Part shown: positions 52,001-55,744 of the stretch, one piece after another | How the letters are laid out: every line of letters begins with the position of its first letter | Numbering within the stretch: the first letter of the stretch is position 1 | Source: Archivesica marissinica | Lineage: Eukaryota > Mollusca > Bivalvia > Venerida > Vesicomyidae | DNA: 64,000 nucleotides | NCBI GenBank assembly: GCA_014843695.1 | Contig: CM026387.1 | Location: 82,455,592-82,519,591, forward strand | Direction: 5' to 3' | Position numbers and translations under genes: made by a program | Notes under the pieces: generated by a model | Told to the model about the DNA's origin: nothing | Database searches by the model: none | The model's input: the letters and a program-made list of their open reading frames with translations, nothing else

Positions 52001-52233
52001 AAACCCAACTCGGCAACACTTTCAATAAGGTGCATTATATCTATATATGATGCTATATTATTACCGGTGCCATCAAGCAATCCTCGCACGTACGTATTCT
52101 CCCAGAACAGGTCCGTCTGTTTGCGTAGATTCTCATCTGTGCTGTTTGCAAGTTTGATCTGTTCTTCAAGCGTTACAATCATGCGCTCTAGTTGAGTTTC
52201 ATCGAATACAACTCCCAACAGACATTGTTCAAC
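3906..52233 (-). CDS. HK: Hexokinase gene, ten internal exons (5' and 3' ends missing)
   Basis: Hexokinase phosphorylates hexoses to hexose-6-phosphate with ATP in the cytosol, the first step of glycolysis. Ten exons join in order as 52065-52233, 51024-51163, 48910-48988, 45911-46050, 43356-43461, 36226-36314, 35449-35561, 21912-22067, 6996-7135 and 3906-4043. Each has an AG acceptor and GT donor, and all nine junction phases agree (1,0,1,0,1,0,2,2,1). The 423 codons cover the family from the [11 protein letters not shown] region through [55 protein letters not shown] and [10 protein letters not shown]. The DGSGKGAA-type C-terminus and the short first exon are not seen. With these ends the protein would be about 460 residues, the size of a 50-kDa single-domain hexokinase. 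Oddities are Ser for Asn in the NDT motif, Tyr for Gln three residues before the catalytic-pocket Glu of FEKM, and very large repeat-filled introns. It could be a divergent paralogue; nothing breaks the frame. Confidence 0.9.
4044..5740. other. Intron sequence, no gene seen
   Basis: AT-rich intron DNA between two hexokinase exons. The only pattern I note is two perfect TGACGTCA palindromes at 4,992-4,999 and 5,015-5,022. Confidence 0.6.
5745..5860. repeat. 36-bp tandem repeat, three copies
   Basis: TTCAAACCAGACCAGTCAGA plus TAGGACATATTCACTG repeated three times with few changes. The unit is 12 codons long, which explains the open frames here on both strands. Confidence 0.85.
5861..6995. other. 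Intron sequence, no gene seen
   Basis: AT-rich; short open frames (6,232-6,435 and 6,498-6,707 plus) show no family features. Confidence 0.5.
6996..7135 (-). CDS. HK: Hexokinase exon 9 of those found (VREVC...VSTRGA)
   Basis: 140 bp, acceptor TTGTTGTAG, donor GTAACG, phase 2 in and phase 1 out. It encodes [18 protein letters not shown], then [20 protein letters not shown], matching the DxxxxxxIL..LGL....D....VC..VS.RAA.L..A segment. It lies across a 14.8-kb intron that contains the Gmr1-like retrotransposon. Confidence 0.88.
7320..7475 (-). mobile_element. tRNA-derived SINE (family F)
   Basis: On the minus strand it reads GTGGTCTAGTGGTTAAGGCG (A box) and GAATGTTCGAACCTC (B box), then an unrelated body. 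The ends do not pair as an acceptor stem, so it is a SINE rather than a tRNA gene. Confidence 0.6.
7690..8050. repeat. 46-bp tandem repeat
   Basis: About eight units of GCTGCAGTGATCTGGAC plus GAATCTCGACACGTAATCAT plus TTATAACAT. Period measured as 46 between 7,695, 7,741 and 7,787. Confidence 0.93.
8051..8362. repeat. 81-bp tandem repeat sharing its end with the 46-bp repeat
   Basis: About four units of CACCATTTGATACATCGGCA, AGTGAATATTGCGAACATCA, TCTTGTACCAAT and then the same GAATCTCGACACGTAATCAT block as the adjoining 46-bp array. Period 81 (8,161 to 8,242). Confidence 0.92.
9080..9975 (+). mobile_element. CR1/jockey-like LINE remnant, C-terminal part
   Basis: Shifting plus-strand frames give [14 protein letters not shown] text, [73 protein letters not shown] and [19 protein letters not shown]. 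These resemble the post-RT segment of CR1/jockey-like pol proteins in invertebrates. Many frameshifts and stops; an old copy. Confidence 0.6.
9976..11520. other. Intron sequence, no gene seen
   Basis: AT-rich DNA without convincing coding, RNA or repeat structure, up to the SINE beside the 5' LTR. Confidence 0.5.
11529..11756 (+). mobile_element. tRNA-derived SINE (family A) with 8-bp target duplication
   Basis: Head GTCGTGATAGCGCAGTGGAT (A box TAGCGCAGTGG) and GAGTTCGAGCC (B box), tail CTTGTTTCGCAATCGAGC and AAAATAAATTTG. CTAGTGGA flanks it at 11,521-11,528 and 11,757-11,764, the right copy overlapping the presumed first bases of the LTR. So the SINE probably landed at the LTR junction. Confidence 0.82.
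11761..12788 (+). repeat. 5' LTR of the Gmr1-like element
   Basis: Shares about 1,020 bp with the copy at 19,066-20,097 and ends in GCGACA. Eight differences were seen (for example TTGTTTTATG versus TTGTATTATG, and one inserted A near the 3' end). The LTR has an internal tandem duplication of about 75 bp, starting at AAGGCCGTGG at 11,984 and 12,059. The exact 5' boundary is unclear because a SINE with its own target duplication abuts it. I take the TG at 11,761 as the start. Confidence 0.85.
12791..12809 (+). other. Primer-binding site, tRNA-Pro-like
   Basis: TGGGACGCTCGTCCGGGAT lies two bases after the 5' LTR. It resembles the tRNA-Pro primer site TGGGGGCTCGTCCGGGAT known from gammaretroviruses, with a small difference in the first third. 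This is where reverse transcription would be primed. Confidence 0.55.
12810..13237 (+). other. Untranslated leader of the Gmr1-like element
   Basis: The stretch from the primer-binding site to the Gag ATG holds no convincing open frame. A CGGTAAGTAC sequence at about 13,090 could serve as a splice donor, but I see no subgenomic reading frame it would serve. Confidence 0.4.
13238..14532 (+). CDS. gag: Gag part of the Gmr1-like gag-pol frame
   Basis: Structural protein of the retrotransposon. Starts [10 protein letters not shown]. Residues ~45-130 are a very regular Glu/Arg-rich coiled coil (repeats of EREREE and VKQRE). Residues ~155-310 are the capsid, whose C-terminal half ([20 protein letters not shown] onward, with [10 protein letters not shown] and LADEYN) fits the SCAN domain pattern; SCAN domains are known to derive from Gmr1-like gag. 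A CCHC zinc knuckle, [14 protein letters not shown], lies at nt 14,329-14,370. The frame then runs into a 1,000-N gap at 14,533, so whether gag and pol are truly one frame cannot be judged. On the far side of the gap the same frame is open to 18,841. Confidence 0.88.
14533..15532. other. Assembly gap (1,000 N)
   Basis: Exactly 1,000 N, a conventional placeholder size, inside the retrotransposon between the zinc knuckle and the protease. The true length is unknown, so frame continuity across it is not meaningful. Confidence 0.99.
15533..18841 (+). CDS. pol: Pol of Gmr1-like element: protease-integrase-RT-RNase H
   Basis: Copies the RNA and integrates the DNA. Domains in order: aspartic protease with [11 protein letters not shown] (nt ~15,569); integrase zinc finger with H-x6-H ([11 protein letters not shown], ~16,243) and CGPC (~16,360); integrase core with Asp in ISADFVGPM, Asp in LLTDRGSAF and Glu in [13 protein letters not shown] module QGPYPV...[10 protein letters not shown] (17,165-17,275); reverse transcriptase with [24 protein letters not shown] and YLDD (18,032-18,043); RNase H with LYTDAS, IEKELLA, SDHNPL and NVLADFLSR. 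Stop TGA at 18,839-18,841. All catalytic residues I looked for are present, with no stop in 1,102 codons, so this part may be functional. Integrase before RT is the opposite of most Ty3/gypsy elements. There is no env and no chromodomain that I recognise. Confidence 0.93.
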   Translation, partial: RINNNTAQVTYLRDSGATISLLSATDQTADHLEYTGERVTIRGVNYIPGNYPIAKISVDCPIYQGTLKVAVLKHRCTAGVDLIIGNDCETAPVTDLITCGVVTRSNKKIIPFDEIVTSNPDSENTTDTNHNVLPFRNTIEINSPSEKASTVKPQNIPSIDDLSPDKLLQEQNNDPTLAPLWEMAQEGTPIRQGYYIQLEPRLLMRREQPQDTSKVRPWKIYDQVVVPRGFRDHITGLAHDSLSTGHQGPSKTLKRIKRRFFWPGIRADVKRFCHSCGPCQRAGKGQKATVAPLKPLPIISQPFKFISADFVGPMKKTINGNQYILNFIDHATKYTESFPCAAATAVNAQKALIEIISRHGKPQTLLTDRGSAFIAETFTRFLAEHDIRHLTSTSYRPQTNGSIEKYNGTLKTMLRILGENSLSSWDEMLPWLLFAYRSAEHSSTGYSPFYLLYGREPRDNLDSTYDLWARNERDEGIPINNYVQELCHRLAEALRDASENAQQAADGRKTKYDRSKKAKMRVFQRGELVLVRLPLKGNKLKNALQGPYPVHEKVASHTYIIYMPDKRVKYRVMHVNQLKPWTGREEGAALADSSPVYESQDPTLLDYQAPTDIEKEFDPCSPLESVPKKTWPDISHLNPDHRDDISQLFDRYPRLFSGQLGRFHGVTHDIDVQGASPVIQPYYRMSPEKKQILKTELDQMLELGIIRPSRSQWASPIILVRKSDSEWRPCIDYRKINDLTRGEAFPIPRLDDIIDQVAGSSLISILDLNKGYWQIPLTPRASEIAAFITPWGLFEPLTLPFGLKNGGVTFQRAINEIIAQSPTEPIRDRFADAYLDDIAVRSNLWSQHINHLDWTFHRLEDSGVTLNPKKCKIGSGTVKYLGHELGSGKIKPISSKVECISNISPPQTKKQLRGYLGSVGFYRKFIPQFAEIAAPLTDLLKGKRSGNIITQWSDKHQLAFESLKKALTNKPILKAPDFNQEFELYTDASDLGISAVLTQTVDQVPHPVAFYSRKLIPREKNYSTIEKELLAIVAGIEHFRIYVRTSKTIINSDHNPLVWLSRSKTSNQRLLRWALCLSEFNLTIKHIKGTQNVLADFLSRVQ
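19053..19064 (+). other. Polypurine tract candidate
   Basis: GGGTAGGGAGGA lies immediately before the 3' LTR, the expected place for the plus-strand primer. One T interrupts the purines. Confidence 0.45.
19066..20097 (+). repeat. 3' LTR of the Gmr1-like element
   Basis: Begins TGTGCAAAACCCC after a purine run and ends GCGACA. It matches the 5' LTR through the internal ~75-bp duplication and the AAGAGCCGTAGCAACCGAGA block near the end. Confidence 0.85.
20098..20585. other. Intron sequence, no gene seen
   Basis: Unremarkable AT-rich DNA between the 3' LTR and the inverted-repeat cluster. Confidence 0.5.
20586..20722. mobile_element. Long inverted repeat (hairpin), MITE-like
   Basis: Arms at 20,586-20,632 and 20,677-20,722 are imperfect reverse complements: AATAATAAGTATC with ATATCGCAGAATAACCCGAG on the left, the inverse on the right. 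The loop is about 44 bp. The 20-bp core recurs at 21,126-21,147. Confidence 0.7.
20725..21187. mobile_element. Candidate TIR element
   Basis: Left end ATTCTAACACGAC (20,725 on) and right end GTCGTGTTAGAAT (to about 21,187) are inverted copies. It abuts the hairpin above and contains another copy of its core, so the two may be parts of one nested structure. No coding capacity. Confidence 0.45.
21474..21719 (-). mobile_element. tRNA-derived SINE (family B) with 10-bp target duplication
   Basis: The minus strand reads TCCGATTAGCGCAGTGGTTA, then a body mentioning CCGGTTTCCTCCCACACGAA-type sequence and an AATAAAGTTT tail. GAGTTAATAA flanks it at 21,464-21,473 and 21,720-21,729. Same family as 48,543-48,788. 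Confidence 0.85.
21912..22067 (-). CDS. HK: Hexokinase exon 8 of those found ([12 protein letters not shown])
   Basis: 156 bp, acceptor ATTTCCAG, donor GTAAAT, phase 2 in and phase 2 out. It encodes [18 protein letters not shown] and on to TSHVTAIER, matching YEKMISGMYLGEIVR...SQIESD of animal hexokinases. The glucose-contact Glu of the EKM motif is present. It is separated from the preceding exon by a 13.4-kb intron that is mostly minisatellite. Confidence 0.9.
22390..22461. repeat. 24-bp tandem repeat, three copies
   Basis: GTGAGCTCTGAATACACTAA plus GTAR, three times. The unit is eight codons long, giving a repetitive open frame on the minus strand. Confidence 0.85.
22573..34745. repeat. 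12.2-kb minisatellite of mixed 25- and 32-bp units
   Basis: The 25-bp unit is GAATCACAGAAACAACCATC plus CAAGC. The 32-bp unit is the same with an extra AAACAAG. By length there are more than 400 units. Common variants are CCCAGC for CCAAGC, GTGAAT for GCGAAT, CATAG for CACAG, TTCAAG for TCCAAG, and an ATAAATAAG type. Blocks recur: 24,403-24,962 resembles 31,692-32,251; 25,180 on resembles 27,383 and 32,444; 29,982-30,206 resembles 30,360-30,584. Since 25 and 32 are not multiples of three but 57 is, and stops occur only in the GTGAATC and CATAG variants, many long open frames arise by chance. It fills most of the hexokinase intron 22,068-35,448. Confidence 0.97.
34895..35440. repeat. 40-bp tandem repeat
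   Basis: About 13 units of ACTGAACGTCCGTGCATGTG plus GCTGGATAATTAATTCACAG, period exactly 40. It ends only a few bases from the donor of the GAFGDNG exon (35,449), so the array reaches the splice junction region. Confidence 0.95.
35449..35561 (-). CDS. HK: Hexokinase exon 7 of those found ([10 protein letters not shown])
   Basis: 113 bp, acceptor TTTTCAG, donor GTAAGT, phase 0 in and phase 2 out. It encodes [20 protein letters not shown], then [17 protein letters not shown]. The glucose-contact Glu (MEWGAFGD in relatives, CEIGAFGD here) is kept. The last full codon is Tyr where relatives have a glucose-contact Gln. The donor follows this codon by two bases. Confidence 0.92.
36226..36314 (-). 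CDS. HK: Hexokinase exon 6 of those found (GTGSNAAY)
   Basis: 89 bp, acceptor ATCCAG, donor GTACGT, phase 1 in and phase 0 out. It completes LILG and encodes [20 protein letters not shown], the phosphate-2/sugar-binding Asn region (GTGSNACYME in relatives). Confidence 0.9.
36406..36643. mobile_element. piggyBac-like MITE, 238 bp, TTAA target
   Basis: TTAA flanks both ends (36,402-36,405 and 36,644-36,647). The right end is GCATGCAATGGG next to TTAA, so the TIR reads CCCATTGCATGC; the left is CACTTTGCCTGC. TIR similarity extends about 60 bp through CACATTTACAGACAAC and CCAGATCAGAC. Internally, ACAACATAGATCCAGATCAG and its exact inverse form a 20-bp hairpin around 36,440-36,503. No coding capacity; the TTAA site and CCC/GGG ends point to the piggyBac superfamily. 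It lies about 90 bp upstream (in gene direction) of the GTGSNAAY exon acceptor. Confidence 0.78.
36648..36745 (+). mobile_element. SINE family A, 3' part only
   Basis: ACATTGCCTCTTCTCTCTTC, GAGAGCGATTATTA and CTTTCTTCGCAATGG match the body and tail of the copies at 11,529 and 41,250. The head is missing; the piggyBac-like MITE abuts its left side. Confidence 0.65.
36955..37230 (-). mobile_element. SINE family C
   Basis: Body GGTTCTTTTACGTGCACGGT and CGACACGAGAC, with a tRNA-like head on the minus strand (GGATCGAACCTGCGATC on plus). The head is partly replaced after 37,200. Confidence 0.78.
37231..38790. other. Intron sequence, no gene recognised
   Basis: Minus-strand open frame 38,118-38,402 (94 codons) and plus frame 37,922-38,107 have no domain I recognise and no splice context that fits the hexokinase. 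Confidence 0.45.
38795..39095. repeat. 36/40-bp tandem repeat
   Basis: Five units of GTTGGTTGTGTACTGTCACG plus GCTTGTGGCAGAGTAA (36 bp), then about three of a 40-bp version with TACTCACTGCCACGGCGTGT. Open frames of repeated [10 protein letters not shown] or [12 protein letters not shown] type arise because 36 is a multiple of three. Confidence 0.92.
39335..39450. repeat. 28-bp tandem repeat, four copies
   Basis: GTGAGATCTTATAATCAAAT plus AGCATATA, period 28 (39,363 to 39,391). Confidence 0.9.
39451..40090. other. Intron sequence, no gene seen
   Basis: AT-rich. A minus open frame at 39,650-39,970 has no recognisable domain. Confidence 0.5.
40099..40336 (-). mobile_element. SINE family C, head-truncated, with 8-bp target duplication
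   Basis: Same body as the copy at 60,764-61,056 but ends at CGAACC, losing most of the tRNA-like head. TATACAAT flanks it at 40,091-40,098 and 40,337-40,344, so the truncation happened at insertion. Confidence 0.8.
40345..41239. other. Intron sequence, no gene seen
   Basis: AT-rich, with a short CAGAA repeat near 40,418; nothing coding recognised. Confidence 0.5.
41250..41496 (-). mobile_element. tRNA-derived SINE (family A) with 10-bp target duplication
   Basis: On the minus strand GTCGTGATCGCGCAGTGGTA and GAGTTCGAGCCCCGCTGG, tail ACTTGTTTCGCAATCGAGC. TAATTTATTA flanks it at 41,240-41,249 and 41,497-41,506. Confidence 0.85.
41918..43315. repeat. 29/32-bp minisatellite
   Basis: About 1.4 kb of TGCATTCAACATTACACAAT plus TACTCCTCC (29 bp), with a version carrying an extra AAC (32 bp) and an AATGCATT variant. 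It stops about 40 bp from the donor side of the SDTTGT exon. Confidence 0.95.
43356..43461 (-). CDS. HK: Hexokinase exon 5 of those found (catalytic Asp, SDTTGT)
   Basis: 106 bp, acceptor ATATTTTAG, donor GTAAGT, phase 0 in and phase 1 out. It encodes [20 protein letters not shown] and then CRIGLILG. The catalytic base Asp of the family's NDTVGT motif is present, but the preceding Asn, which contacts glucose in characterised enzymes, is Ser. It lies immediately beside the end of the 29/32-bp tandem array at 41.9-43.3 kb. Confidence 0.88.
43640..45655 (+). mobile_element. Degraded Ty3/gypsy internal region
   Basis: Plus-strand pieces in order: [20 protein letters not shown] (end of protease region, ~44,150); [32 protein letters not shown] and [12 protein letters not shown] (RT start, 44,570-44,760); [19 protein letters not shown] (integrase core, ~45,170-45,230); [20 protein letters not shown] and [15 protein letters not shown] (integrase C-terminal region, ~45,540-45,640). 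RT and integrase are in the usual gypsy order, unlike the element at 11.8 kb. Large deletions and stops; no LTRs recognised. Confidence 0.68.
45911..46050 (-). CDS. HK: Hexokinase exon 4 of those found (sugar-binding FTFSFP...TWTK)
   Basis: 140 bp after a TATCTTCCAG acceptor, with donor GTAAGA. Phase 1 in, phase 0 out. It carries [13 protein letters not shown], then STWTKSI, the hexokinase signature that holds the sugar-binding Ser, Thr and Lys. Against the PROSITE hexokinase pattern as I remember it, it departs at two positions: Lys where D/N/S/T is expected after the Leu, and Ile for Leu/Phe at the end. It sits just downstream (in gene orientation) of a CR1/jockey-like remnant. Confidence 0.9.
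46502..46584. repeat. 21-bp tandem repeat, four copies
   Basis: TTTTAAGATGTCCTGCTTTG plus one base, four perfect copies, which implies very recent expansion. Confidence 0.93.
46673..47230 (-). mobile_element. CR1/jockey-like LINE endonuclease remnant
   Basis: Minus-strand text [49 protein letters not shown], then [18 protein letters not shown] and [12 protein letters not shown]. It matches the end of the endonuclease and the linker to RT in CR1/jockey-like elements ([16 protein letters not shown]). The RT itself is absent. Confidence 0.72.
47274..47642 (-). mobile_element. N-terminal part of the same CR1/jockey-like element (2A-like trace)
   Basis: A 122-codon minus open frame ends [20 protein letters not shown]. 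Hydrophobic residues followed by SGDIExN recall the 2A-like peptides reported near the start of some invertebrate CR1 ORFs, but the Pro-Gly-Pro core is not present. It lies just upstream of the endonuclease remnant in the right orientation. Confidence 0.4.
47645..47945. repeat. 48-bp tandem repeat
   Basis: About six units of CTTATATGGGCAGCATCACA, TCCCTATATTGATAAACCAT, ATACCCGG; period 48 (47,703 to 47,751). The unit is 16 codons long, giving a repeated [15 protein letters not shown] frame on the minus strand. Confidence 0.93.
48543..48788 (+). mobile_element. tRNA-derived SINE (family B) with 10-bp target duplication
   Basis: TCCGATTAGCGCAGTGGTTA head, AGGTTCAATGC B-box-like, body GTACTCCGGTTTGCTCCCAC, tail CTTGCTTCGCAATCGTTG and AATAAATAAAG. 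TAAAAGGATG flanks it at 48,533-48,542 and 48,789-48,798. Confidence 0.86.
48910..48988 (-). CDS. HK: Hexokinase exon 3 of those found (FDYIARCL helix)
   Basis: 79 bp after a TTTATTTCAG acceptor, with donor GGTATAT. Phase 0 in, phase 1 out. It encodes [17 protein letters not shown] and on to LSLG, matching the LFDHIAxCIxxFL...LPLGF stretch of hexokinases. Too short to stand out as an open frame; recognised by family match and by phase agreement with both neighbours. Confidence 0.85.
48989..50384. other. Intron sequence, no gene seen
   Basis: AT-rich DNA between hexokinase exons. The minus open frame at 49,445-49,636 is unrecognised. Confidence 0.5.
50385..50615 (-). mobile_element. SINE family C, internally shortened
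   Basis: Body matches the full copy at 60,764-61,056 (GGTTCTTTTACGTGCACGGT). The B-box part of the head is deleted: GGGTCAG joins directly to CCACTGGACTACA. Confidence 0.75.
51024..51163 (-). CDS. HK: Hexokinase exon 2 of those found (phosphate-binding DLGGTNFR)
   Basis: 140 bp between an ATTTCAG acceptor and a GTAAGT donor, phase 1 in and phase 0 out. It completes the GTE codon and encodes [19 protein letters not shown], the phosphate-1 loop that binds ATP in the actin/hexokinase fold. The strongest single sequence match in the gene. Confidence 0.93.
51376..51640 (+). mobile_element. SINE family C, opposite orientation
   Basis: tRNA-like head on plus (GTAGTCCAGTTGGACTGAGA and GGGATCGCAAGTTCGACCCC), then the body in reverse relative to the other four copies. 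It lies between the first two hexokinase exons found. Confidence 0.78.
51655..51901 (-). mobile_element. Possible gypsy protease-region fragment
   Basis: The minus open frame begins [20 protein letters not shown] and [11 protein letters not shown], reminiscent of the LG...TCxELGL segment at the end of retroviral-like protease regions in gypsy elements. The rest is not recognisable. Weak. Confidence 0.25.
52065..52233 (-). CDS. HK: Hexokinase exon 1 of those found (N-terminal helix region)
   Basis: 169 bp, starting at phase 0 after a TTTATCCGCAG acceptor and ending at phase 1 at a GGTAAT donor. It encodes [20 protein letters not shown] and onwards, then a [10 protein letters not shown] stretch that matches the MLPTFVRSTPDGTE region of the family, so it corresponds to exon 2 of animal hexokinases. 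The usual MLP is replaced by WEN. There is no start codon that would make this the first exon: the frame begins at the acceptor, and family members have about 15-20 further residues upstream. Confidence 0.85.
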
Positions 52234-52746
52234 CTGCGGATAAACAAACGAGCACGTATTTTCTTTCCATTATGTGTATGTTGTCAGCAAGTATTTTGAC
52301 ATACATTAAGCTAGTTAGCATCGATAGTTTTATTATTATAAGTCTGACTGTCATAGACTACAAGAAGCAGCTGCTAATTTTTTTTAAAAAGGGCATTAGT
52401 GCTTTTTTCATCTAGATAAGTGCTTTATTGCCTTTTTGTTTTTTAGTTTTTGTTTAGTATCGAACTGGAAATTAGCAACTGTTTCTTGGCTTTATGATGT
52501 AAATATAAACAGGTTACATTAACAGTAACTTACTAACAATAACTTACTAACAGTAACCTGTGATTATAATATTGTGATACGCTTTGTTGCAACAGATCTC
52601 TTGTAATTATACTCAGAATGCAGTACTTGCTACAGGTTTGTGTTTGCATTATATGTAAGTATATAGATTGAGACTTTATTAAAGATGACAACTACATGTA
52701 CATTCAACACACTTGTCCGAAATAGTCTTGCTTTAATTTGTCACGG
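52234..52746. other. Upstream intron or flank, no gene seen
   Basis: AT-rich, with a short imperfect repeat of AACTTACTAACARTAAC around 52,510-52,560. I searched this stretch for the missing first hexokinase exon without success. Confidence 0.45.
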
Positions 52747-52802
52747 TGATCTGGTCATTCATCATCATCAATCCTCTTCACCCCGGTTGGGGTATAGGGC
52801 CT

Positions 52803-55343
52803 TCACCACTGCTCTCCACTTGGACCGGTCACTTGCTGCTGCGCTGCTTTGGCTTCCCCCCAGGACATCCTGCTTCGGCGCAGCTCACTGTCCAGAGTCC
52901 TTCGCCATGTCGTAACTGGTCGACCTCTTTTCCGTGTGCCCTGTGGATTCCAATCCAGTGCTTGGCGTGCTATGTTGGGCTGGTCTCGTCGTAGAGTGTG
53001 CCATATCCACCGCCACTTCCTCTGTGTGATAGAGTCTGTGATGGGGTCCTGTCTTGTTTGCCGCCACAACTCCTGGTTGGTGATCTTTTCTGGCCATCTG
53101 ATGTGTAGGATCTGTCTGAGGCAGTTGTTGATGAATACCTGTAGTTTGTGGTCAAGGCCCTTGGTGCGTCTCCAGGTCTCAGCTCCGTACAAGAGGACTG
53201 TCTTAACATTCGTCTCAAACAGTTTGAGCTTTGTCTTGAGGTGGATGTTATTGTTGTTCCATACTGGCTTCAACGTCACAAAGGCATGTCGTGCTTTCCC
53301 AATACGGGCTTGGATGTCTTCTTCTGTTCCCCCCGTTTTGCTGATGACACTGCCGAGGTAGGTGAAGGAGTCGACATTATCGATTGGATGGCCATCTATC
53401 TGAATGGGTATGTTCCTTGCCGCGTTTACCCTGAGGCACTTGGTCTTCTTAATGTTGATCTCCAGCCCTGTAGTCTTCGCAACTGTGTGTAAGCGTTCTG
53501 ACTTCTGTTGCATGTGTTGGTGTGTGTGGGACAGGAGGCCTATATCGTCCGCAAAGTCGAGGTCCTCCAACTTCTCTGTAAGTGTCCACTGTATTCCTCT
53601 TGGTCTGTCTACTGTCGTTCTCATTATCCAGTCTAGTACGACGGAGAAAATGAGAGGCGAGAGCATACAGCCCTGACGGACGCCGGTGCTGACGGGAAAT
53701 GGCTGTGAAAAGTTCATGTCATGGATCACATGGCAAGTGGTGTTGTTGTACAGGCTCCGAATAATGTTGATGATCTTTCCTGGTATGCCGTAGTGCCCGA
53801 GGATGCTCCATATGACGTCTCTATCAATCGTGTCAAACGCTTTCTTGAAATCGATGAAGTTGATGTAGATTGGAGACTGCCATTCGATGGACTGTTCAAC
53901 GATGATGCGGAGTGTTGCTATCTGATCCGTGCATGATCTTCCTGCCCTGAATCCTGCCTGTTCTTCCCTCAGCTTGGCGTTCACTGCATTCTTGATCCTT
54001 TCTAGTAGGAGTCTTGTGAGGACTTTACTTGGGATAGACAGTAGCTGGATGCCCCTCCAATTCTGGCAGTTGCTGAGGTCACCCTTCTTGGGTAGCTTGA
54101 CGATGTGCCCTACTCTCCATTCTTCTGGAACCACTTCTTCATCCCAGACTTGCTGTAAAAGGTCTAGTAGTAGTGCTGCTGTGGTCTCAGTCGATGCCTT
54201 CAGTGCTTCTGGTGGGATGTTGTCTGGCCCCGGTGCTTTCCCATTTTTGATCTTGTTGATGGCCCTTGTCACTTCAGTCCTTGTGATCTGTCCCATCTCT
54301 ACTTCCAGTTCTGGTCCGTCTGCTATGTCTGGTGGGTTGGTCACAGGTGTACCGCTGAGTAGTTCCTGGAAATGGTCCTTCCACCTTGTCATCTGGTCTT
54401 CTGGTTTGGAGAGGGTGTTACCATCAACGTCCTTCACTGGTTTGTTGGGGTTGCTCCTACTGCCGGAAAGTTGTCTAGTTATGCTGTATAGGGTCTTCAT
54501 GTCGTTGTGGTATGCTGCTTCCTGTGCTTGTCCAGCCAGCTTGTATACCTGATCCCGTTTGTCTTGTCGTGCGCTCTTCTTGACTTCTTTGTTCTTGGTG
54601 CTGTATTCTCCCTGGATGTTCTGTTTCTGTGCTCTGGTTTTCGCCTGCTTCAGTCGGTGCCGAATTTCTCTTCTTTCTTCAATGATCTGGATGGTGTGGT
54701 CTGTGAGCCAGGTCTTGTACTTCTTCGTTCTAAATCCCAGCTTCTCTTCGCATGTCGTTGTGAAAGAGCATTTGACGCGGTCCCACTTCTTTTCCAACGA
54801 TCCGTCTTCTAAGTCGGCTAGGGCCTGAAACCTGTTGCCGAGGGCGATGGCGAACTATTGCTGTTGCTCTGCTGCCTTCAGTTTGGATGTGGCGTATCGC
54901 TTGTTCTGTTGGATGCCCGTCTTTCTTGCACTGGCAATTCTGACTTGTAGTTTGGCGATGACTAGTTCATGGTCGGAACCTGCATCAGCTCCTCGATACG
55001 CTCTGATATCCGTGAGGGTCCTCCTCCATCTTCTGGAGATCGTGACATGGTCGATCTGGTTTGCTGTTGCCTGGTCGGGTGATGTCCATGTGGTCTTGTG
55101 AATGATGCGATGTTTAAAGATAGTTCCACCGATGACAAGATCATTTAGCCCACAGAAGTTGACGAAGAGTTCCCCATTTTCATTCGTGGTCCCGAGTCCC
55201 TCCTTTCCCATGACGGTCTCTCTACCAGTGTTGGTTCCTCCAACTTTCGCATTCATGTCACCCATAACAATGGTGGTGTCCCTCTTGTGCACCCTGTCTA
55301 ACACTCCTTGAAGCTGCTGGTAGAAGTCTTCTTTGGTGTCCAT
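52803..55343 (-). pseudogene. RTE endonuclease C-part plus reverse transcriptase, one in-frame stop
   Basis: Two open stretches in the same frame (55,343-54,855 and 54,854-52,803) are separated by a single TAG at 54,855-54,857. The first has GDMNAKVGG and GSDHELVIAKL, catalytic parts of the endonuclease. The second has a basic linker, then RT motifs: FIDFKKAFDTIDR, GVRQGCMLSPLIF, LDFADDIGLL and INIKKTKCLRVN. The C-terminal thumb/tail has WRWIWHTLRRD and GTRKRGRPVTTW, typical of RTE-like elements and their molluscan relatives. Apart from the stop and the upstream frameshift it looks intact, so the break is recent. Confidence 0.88.
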
Positions 55344-55744
55344 GTCTGCAGCGTTGGTTGGTGCGTAGCACTGGACGATGGTAACTTCTTGAAATTTAGA
55401 GTGAAATCTGGCGGTCCGGTCAGTAGTCTGTCACTTATTGGTTCCCATTCCAAAATACATTTGTGCGCTTTCTTGGTAAGCATGAGTCCAACTCCGTTGC
55501 GATGTGCATCGTTCTCATTTGCTGGTCCAGAGTATAGAAGCGTGTGTCCTGTTGCCAAAGTAACCTTTCCTACTGTGGTCCAACGTACCTCACTTAGTCC
55601 TAACATATCTATTTTATATCTATCCATCTCTCTGGACACCTGAGCCGCTTTTCCCGTTTCGTATAGTGTTCTTACATTCCAAAATCCGATCCGTGAGACG
55701 TTCTTAGGGGAGAGAAGATTTGTCCACAGATTGCTCTGTTTCAT
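55298..55744 (-). pseudogene. RTE endonuclease N-part, frameshifted
   Basis: The ATG at 55,744 opens MKQSNLWTNLLSPKNVSRIG, then GFWNVRTLYETGKAAQV and MLGLSEVRWT, holding the Asn and Glu of the endonuclease active site. Similarity leaves this frame near 55,411-55,420 and resumes in the frame of the downstream RT ORF (VTIVQCYAPTNA), so one small insertion or deletion breaks the protein. Residues after that point in this frame are meaningless. Confidence 0.82.

Noticed and set aside
52849..55643. Many plus-strand open frames of 70-207 codons
   Set aside because: They are antisense shadows of the minus-strand RTE endonuclease/RT frame.
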